Below are positions 5,343 through 8,171 of a stretch of 8,171 bases of DNA, piece by piece. Numbering within the stretch: position 1 is the first letter of the stretch; each line of letters begins with the position of its first letter. Both the position numbers and the translations under genes were made by a program. The notes under the pieces are model-generated. The model was not told where the DNA came from. It saw nothing but the letters and a program-made list of their open reading frames with translations, and ran no database searches. Origin of the DNA: an uncultured Butyrivibrio sp. (lineage in GTDB: Bacteria > Bacillota > Clostridia > Lachnospirales > Lachnospiraceae); NCBI RefSeq assembly GCF_947169445.1, contig NZ_CAMVPU010000104.1, positions 1-8,171 on the forward strand, read 5' to 3'.

Positions 5343-6059
5343 ATGAACGATAGGCAGAAAATGGTTGAAGAACTGATGAAAAAGCCGCTAAGAGCAGATG
5401 ATGAGTTCTATTTCCGATGTGATCAATGTGGTGAGTGCTGCAAGGACCGTATTGATATTCTGCTATCTCCGTTTGACTTATGTCGAATGGCAAAAGCAGT
5501 AGATGAGCCGCTCCCTGAAGTGCTTAATAAATATGGTTGCTTATATGTTGGAGAGACAAGTAAAGTGCCGTTGGTATCACTGAAAATGCGCGAAGACAAC
5601 GGAAAGTGCCCGTTCTTGCAGGATGATAATCGTTGTAGGATACACATGAGCAAGCCCGCAGTATGTGCGCTGTTTCCTCTTGGAAGATGTGCTTCTAGAG
5701 AAGAAAATAAGACTGATATTTTCTATATATTACAACCAACTGATTGCGGGGATCAGAGCGAGAAGCATACACCAAGAGAGTGGATGGGGGAATTTAATCT
5801 TGAAGAGAGCGAGCAGTGGTTCTCAGTCTGGCAGGATATTGTTATGGAGTTATCCGAAAGGATAAGGGAAGTACTCCCTAATATGCCAGCTGGAGCAGGA
5901 AACGAGATGCTTTCTGGAACAGGTCAAATTCTCTATCTGAACTATGATTTGGATAAACCGCTGATTTCGCAGGTTAAAGAGAATGGTAATTTGGCGATGC
6001 GCATGATATCTATGGTTGAAAAAATGGTTAGTATGTATGAAAAAGAAAAGTGTTCATAA
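5343..6059 (+). CDS. YkgJ-family cysteine-cluster protein
   Basis: This 238-residue protein starts at ATG 5343. The AGGAAG upstream (5326-5331) is about 11 bases away, rather far, so the ATG at 5361 may also be used. The N-terminal half carries the YkgJ-type metal-binding pattern: CDQCGECCK with Cys26, 29, 32 and 33, SPFDLCRMA, then KCPFL (Cys89), CRIHMSKPAVCALFPLGRC (Cys98, 108, 116). Such proteins are described as zinc- or iron-chelating, or possible Fe-S proteins; the reaction, if any, is not settled. Residues 117-238 lack recognisable motifs and end in a Met-rich helix (MRMISMVEKMVSMYEK). It is the last gene of the PTH2/Thg1 operon, 62 bases after the acidic protein. A function in RNA or protein methylation or modification would fit the context but is speculation. 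Confidence 0.82.
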   Translation: MNDRQKMVEELMKKPLRADDEFYFRCDQCGECCKDRIDILLSPFDLCRMAKAVDEPLPEVLNKYGCLYVGETSKVPLVSLKMREDNGKCPFLQDDNRCRIHMSKPAVCALFPLGRCASREENKTDIFYILQPTDCGDQSEKHTPREWMGEFNLEESEQWFSVWQDIVMELSERIREVLPNMPAGAGNEMLSGTGQILYLNYDLDKPLISQVKENGNLAMRMISMVEKMVSMYEKEKCS

Positions 6060-6091
6060 GCTGTTAGGAAAAACAAGACAAAATAATAAAA

Positions 6092-6128
6092 TGTCATGAA
6101 GAGTTAAGGACTTGTCATGAAAAGCTAA
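6092..6128. repeat. Two direct repeats with 21-bp period, possible activator site
   Basis: TGTCATGAAGAGTTAA (6092-6107) recurs as TGTCATGAAAAGCTAA (6113-6128), 14 of 16 identical, exactly 21 bp apart, or two helical turns. The pair lies just upstream of the -35/-10 region at 6130-6164. This spacing is typical of tandem sites for response regulators, including LytTR proteins; AGAGTTAAG in the first copy resembles the AgrA half site ACAGTTAAG. No such regulator is encoded in the window. Confidence 0.5.
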
Positions 6129-6129
6129 T

Positions 6130-6164
6130 TGAAGCCTTTTTTTCAGTGTGATATTGTTATAGTG
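6130..6164 (+). promoter_or_regulatory. Putative promoter of the DUF5688 operon
   Basis: TG-T-TATAGT (6156-6164) is an extended -10 with five of six consensus bases. TTGAAG (6130-6135) is a fair -35, but is 23 bp from it; it is correctly spaced (17 bp) only from the poorer TATTGT (6153-6158). The promoter probably relies on the extended -10, perhaps with an activator bound to the repeats at 6092-6128. Confidence 0.45.
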
Positions 6165-6205
6165 GCAAGGATGTAAGCAATTGATGTTTACCCCCTTGCC
6201 TTTTT
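6165..6205 (+). terminator. Intrinsic terminator between the YkgJ and DUF5688 genes
   Basis: GGCAAGG (6165-6171) pairs with CCTTGCC (6194-6200). After a 2x2 internal loop, GTAAGC (6174-6179) pairs with GTTTAC (6186-6191), with loop ATTGAT. Five T follow at 6201-6205. It would end the tRNA-enzyme operon. Because the -10 lies directly upstream, a start near 6165-6171 would give a ~40-base hairpin RNA or an attenuated leader. Confidence 0.7.
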
Positions 6206-6206
6206 C

Positions 6207-6231
6207 ATGCAGATAATCCCGGGAACTGCAT
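6207..6231 (+). other. Leader hairpin 2
   Basis: ATGCAG (6207-6212) pairs with CTGCAT (6226-6231) around a 13-base loop containing the palindrome TCCCGGGA. There is no T tract, so it is not a terminator. It is one of three successive hairpins in the DUF5688 leader. Confidence 0.4.
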
Positions 6232-6234
6232 AAG

Positions 6235-6257
6235 AAAGGAAACAGTTAATGTATTGA
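6235..6257 (+). other. Two-codon mini-ORF (Met-Tyr-stop) in the DUF5688 leader
   Basis: AAAGGA (6235-6240) is followed after eight bases by ATG TAT TGA (6249-6257). The last base of the stop codon is the first base of the long hairpin at 6257-6301. A ribosome here would cover the left arm of that hairpin. Whether it is translated cannot be told from sequence; a two-codon ORF can occur by chance. Confidence 0.3.
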
Positions 6258-6301
6258 AAAAGTGTCTTGATGCAGCAGATAGCTGTGGCGAGGCACTTTT
6301 T
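6257..6301 (+). terminator. Long terminator-like hairpin (attenuator candidate) before DUF5688 gene
   Basis: AAAAAGTGTCTTG (6257-6269) pairs with CGAGGCACTTTTT (6289-6301) over 13 pairs, two of them wobble. After one mismatch the stem continues with two wobble pairs and CAGC/GCTG, around loop AGATA. The right arm ends in five T and runs on as GTTATT. The ribosome binding site of the next gene (6309-6315) lies only seven bases further, so this structure could control transcription or translation of that gene. Confidence 0.6.
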
Positions 6302-6326
6302 GTTATTGAGAGGAGAATTCAAAAAA

Positions 6327-7409
6327 ATGAATTTTGAAGAGTTTAAAGAAGAGCTTACCAAAGAGATTGGGAAGGAATTATATGAGAGAGGCGTAGGTGA
6401 TTGTGAGCTTGAAACAAAGAAAATGGACAAGATGAATACATCATATGAGGCGCTTACCATTAAACCTGAGGGGGCATCTGTTGGCATAAGCCTGAATGTT
6501 GACGAGCTTTACAAGAACTATGATAATGGAAAAAGCTTTGGTTCAATTGTGAAGCATGTTGCAGAGTTGGCTGCTGCACGACTTGAAGAGGCACCTAATT
6601 TTGATGTAGACAGTTTTAATGACTATAACAAAATGAAACACACACTTTCCATGGAGGTTGTATCTACTGAGAGGAATGCAGAAATCCTTCAGAATGTCCC
6701 TCATAAAGATATCGAAGATATGGCTGTGGTGTACCGATTCCAGGTTGTTTCTGAAGGGGCTGATGTCGGATCGATTCTTGTGACAAATCAGATGCTTGAT
6801 AATTATGGAATATCAGCAGAACAGCTCCATGAGGATGCGGTTAGGAATGCACCGGAAATCAAACCGTTGGTAATCCAGGGAATGGGTGAAGTACTTGCTA
6901 AACAGATGGGAGTCGAGGATCTGGAAATGCTGGGACTTAACATTCCACCTGAGCAGGAGCAGATGTTTGTAGCATCTGTGGAAGGAAATGTTCATGGTGC
7001 AGGTGTTATTGCTTATGAAGACTTTATGGAGAAGGCTTCAGAAAGGGTTGGTGGTTCTTTTTTCATTTTGCCCAGCAGCATACATGAGATATTGATAATT
7101 CCAGACAATGGTAATTTTGATCTAAAGACGCTGGAGAACATGGTCAGAGAAGTTAATGCTACTACAGTGGATCCGGCGGATAAGCTCACAGACAGCGTTT
7201 ATCATTATGATTCAAATAATAAGGTATTCGAACTGGGGGAGAAATTCGTAGAACGTCAGAATGGGATTGTGGAAGAAAGAGGATGTGATTCCAAGGAAAA
7301 GAAGTCACTTTTAGGGGAGTTAAAAGCAGCTAAGGAAGAAGCTTCGAAGACTCCAATGAATAATTCGTTGGACAAAGGGCATAAAGAAAAAGGTGGCAAT
7401 GTCATCTAA
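6327..7409 (+). CDS. DUF5688-like protein
   Basis: This 360-residue protein of unknown function resembles DUF5688 proteins, which I associate with Lachnospiraceae and their mobile elements. I choose ATG 6327, 11 bases after AGAGGAG (6309-6315); the frame extends upstream but only into the hairpin at 6257-6301. Residues start MNFEEFKEELTKEIGKEL, followed by the typical short beta region (YEALTIKP, VGISLNVDELYKNY), then a helix containing a DYNKMKHTLSMEVV segment and alternating helices and strands (VVYRFQVVSEGADVGSILVTNQML; GSFFILPSSIHEILIIPD). The last ~50 residues are Lys/Glu-rich and look disordered. There are no signal peptide, membrane or catalytic motifs, so it is probably cytoplasmic. 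The leader with three hairpins and a direct repeat upstream suggests regulated expression. It is followed by another hairpin and two small genes that may be read from the same transcript. Confidence 0.8.
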   Translation: MNFEEFKEELTKEIGKELYERGVGDCELETKKMDKMNTSYEALTIKPEGASVGISLNVDELYKNYDNGKSFGSIVKHVAELAAARLEEAPNFDVDSFNDYNKMKHTLSMEVVSTERNAEILQNVPHKDIEDMAVVYRFQVVSEGADVGSILVTNQMLDNYGISAEQLHEDAVRNAPEIKPLVIQGMGEVLAKQMGVEDLEMLGLNIPPEQEQMFVASVEGNVHGAGVIAYEDFMEKASERVGGSFFILPSSIHEILIIPDNGNFDLKTLENMVREVNATTVDPADKLTDSVYHYDSNNKVFELGEKFVERQNGIVEERGCDSKEKKSLLGELKAAKEEASKTPMNNSLDKGHKEKGGNVI

Positions 7410-7427
7410 ATAATATCTATTCATACC

Positions 7428-7471
7428 AGGCACTGGTCTAAAGAAATTTGGACTGGTGCCTATTTGTTTTT
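7428..7471 (+). terminator. Long GAAA-capped hairpin with T tract between DUF5688 gene and 64-aa gene
   Basis: AGGCACTGGTCTAAA (7428-7442) pairs with TTTGGACTGGTGCCT (7447-7461) over 15 pairs, three of them wobble, closed by a GAAA tetraloop. ATTTGTTTTT follows. It is a convincing intrinsic terminator, yet the GGAGGAG site of the next gene begins at 7475. No good promoter is visible in between, so the downstream genes may depend on read-through. Confidence 0.75.
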
Positions 7472-7488
7472 AGCGGAGGAGATATGTA

Positions 7489-7683
7489 ATGTCTAAGGCA
7501 TACAACAGAGAAAAATACAGTGGGGGAAAACACTTTGTAGGAACAACGGATCCAATACCGACAGCAGGGTTGAAACCTCATAATTGCAAAACTTCATGCC
7601 CTTATGGGACAGGCAGGACATTCTGTTTTCCATGCATGGCAATGATTATGAATGAACATAGAATAAATAGAAAGGCAGCGTAA
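7489..7683 (+). CDS. Small four-cysteine protein, putative zinc-binding
   Basis: This 64-residue protein starts at ATG 7489, seven bases after a strong GGAGGAG site (7475-7481). I do not recognise the family. The first 30 residues are basic and Gly/Pro-containing. The second half has C33-x3-C37-x8-C46-x2-C49 (CKTSCPYGTGRTFCFPC), a spacing that could hold one zinc ion, and the protein ends in a basic helix (NEHRINRKAA). There is no signal sequence, so it is presumably cytoplasmic and perhaps nucleic-acid-binding, but this is inference from composition. The stop codon is separated from the next start by only two bases, so the two genes are co-transcribed. Confidence 0.72.
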   Translation: MSKAYNREKYSGGKHFVGTTDPIPTAGLKPHNCKTSCPYGTGRTFCFPCMAMIMNEHRINRKAA

Positions 7684-7685
7684 AA

Positions 7686-8123
7686 ATGGAGGAACTAAAG
7701 ATAAAGATAGAGCTTGATCCGGTGACAGACGGGATCATCCAGTTCCCAGGTAACTTTAAGAAAGATGTGAGTGGTGATATCAGAAGGGCTCTTGTCATAG
7801 GTACAGACGGAAACTTCCGCACAATCGACACAGCAGAGATGGATAGAATCTTTGATGGGATAGGACAGGATGGATATGCAGCGCCAGTTGGAGATGACTA
7901 TCTTCTGTGTTTTTCCGGAAACAGTGTAATGGATTCCGGCTATTCAAGGTATCTTGTAGGAAGTGCTGTCATGGTGAAAGTGGGAAAAGACTCAAGGATA
8001 AAGCCACTTACGGACATTGATATCAAACTTATGCGGACTTATTTCCAGATGGGGCTTATCACCCTAACATATGCCGGGGAGAAGTTTGGAGCATATCCTC
8101 TGGAGTATGAAGCCGCAGCATGA
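7686..8123 (+). CDS. Unassigned 145-aa protein, weakly DUF3846-like
   Basis: This protein starts at ATG 7686, ten bases after AGAAAGG, in the last codons of the preceding gene. I cannot name the family. The order of elements loosely resembles DUF3846 proteins of phages and plasmids: a strand-rich start (LKIKIELDPVTDGIIQFPG), RRALVIGTDGNFRTIDT, DDYLLCFSGNSVMDSGYSRYLVGSAVMVKVG and PLTDIDIKLMRTYFQMG. There is no signal peptide, membrane segment or catalytic motif. The compact spacing on both sides (two bases before, ten after) places it in one unit with the four-cysteine protein and the partial gene downstream. The coding call is firm, the family only a suggestion. Confidence 0.75.
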   Translation: MEELKIKIELDPVTDGIIQFPGNFKKDVSGDIRRALVIGTDGNFRTIDTAEMDRIFDGIGQDGYAAPVGDDYLLCFSGNSVMDSGYSRYLVGSAVMVKVGKDSRIKPLTDIDIKLMRTYFQMGLITLTYAGEKFGAYPLEYEAAA

Positions 8124-8133
8124 GGTGTAGCCT

Positions 8134-8171
8134 ATGAATGAAGAAGTATCGGCAAAATACATACGCTTCTG
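8134..8171 (+). CDS. Start of a downstream gene (3' partial)
   Basis: ATG 8134 follows GAGGTG (8122-8127) by six bases, and the frame (MNEEVSAKYIRF) stays open to the end of the window. Only 12 codons are visible, so no function can be assigned. It is placed like the next gene of the operon. Confidence 0.6.
   Translation, partial: MNEEVSAKYIRF

Noticed and set aside
5665..5865. Alternative + strand frame within the YkgJ-like gene
   Set aside because: The cysteine motifs are in the other frame; this one has no supporting signal.
6267..6326. Upstream start for the DUF5688-like protein inside the leader hairpin
   Set aside because: The start would be buried in the stem, and the added residues do not look like the family. 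ATG 6327 follows AGAGGAG.
1..8171. CRISPR array, retron, tRNA gene, insertion sequence or integrase
   Set aside because: No spaced direct-repeat series, reverse transcriptase, cloverleaf, transposase or recombinase motifs were seen on either strand.

Overview
The window looks like an accessory region, probably part of a plasmid, integrative element or genomic island, from an AT-rich Clostridia-class Firmicute, most likely Lachnospiraceae. The clues are strong GGAGG-type ribosome binding sites, TGnTATnnT extended -10 promoters, U-tailed intrinsic terminators and a DUF5688-like gene of a kind I associate with Lachnospiraceae. Every convincing gene is on the + strand. I see no rRNA, tRNA, CRISPR array, insertion sequence or integrase. 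The taxonomic assignment is inference.

Layout. (1) 1-413: C-terminal end of an SMC/Rad50-like ATPase whose start lies outside the window. (2) 414-701: non-coding, with two terminator-like hairpins and three copies of a palindrome (AATATGTTA-N4-TAACATATT), the last overlapping the -10 of a promoter. (3) 702-2900: a tightly coupled three-gene operon of a small HTH regulator, an AAA15/OLD-type ATPase and a TOPRIM-domain protein. This is the architecture of RloA/RloB-, AbiL- or PARIS-like phage defence pairs and is the best defence candidate here. (4) 2997-3308: a second, unrelated HTH regulator, followed by a strong terminator.

(5) 3443-6059: an operon encoding a type 2 peptidyl-tRNA hydrolase (PTH2) with an enlarged middle, a Thg1-like 3'-5' RNA polymerase, an unrecognised acidic 98-aa protein and a YkgJ-type cysteine-cluster protein. 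The first two are mainly archaeal/eukaryotic-type tRNA enzymes, and together suggest a tRNA repair and salvage cassette. Its promoter and that of the second HTH gene carry the same kind of palindrome (TTGAAC-N5-GTTCAA or a variant) at the same distance from the -10, so this regulator may control both itself and the tRNA cassette.

(6) 6060-6326: a long structured leader with a 21-bp-period direct repeat, an extended -10, three hairpins and a two-codon mini-ORF whose stop codon touches the last hairpin. (7) 6327-8171: a DUF5688-like protein, another long hairpin, a 64-aa four-cysteine protein, an unassigned 145-aa protein and the first codons of a further gene.

The most interesting candidates are the PTH2/Thg1 cassette with its apparently dedicated regulator, the regulated ATPase/TOPRIM operon, and the attenuator-like leader of the DUF5688 gene. 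All functional statements are read from motifs by eye; no database search was run.
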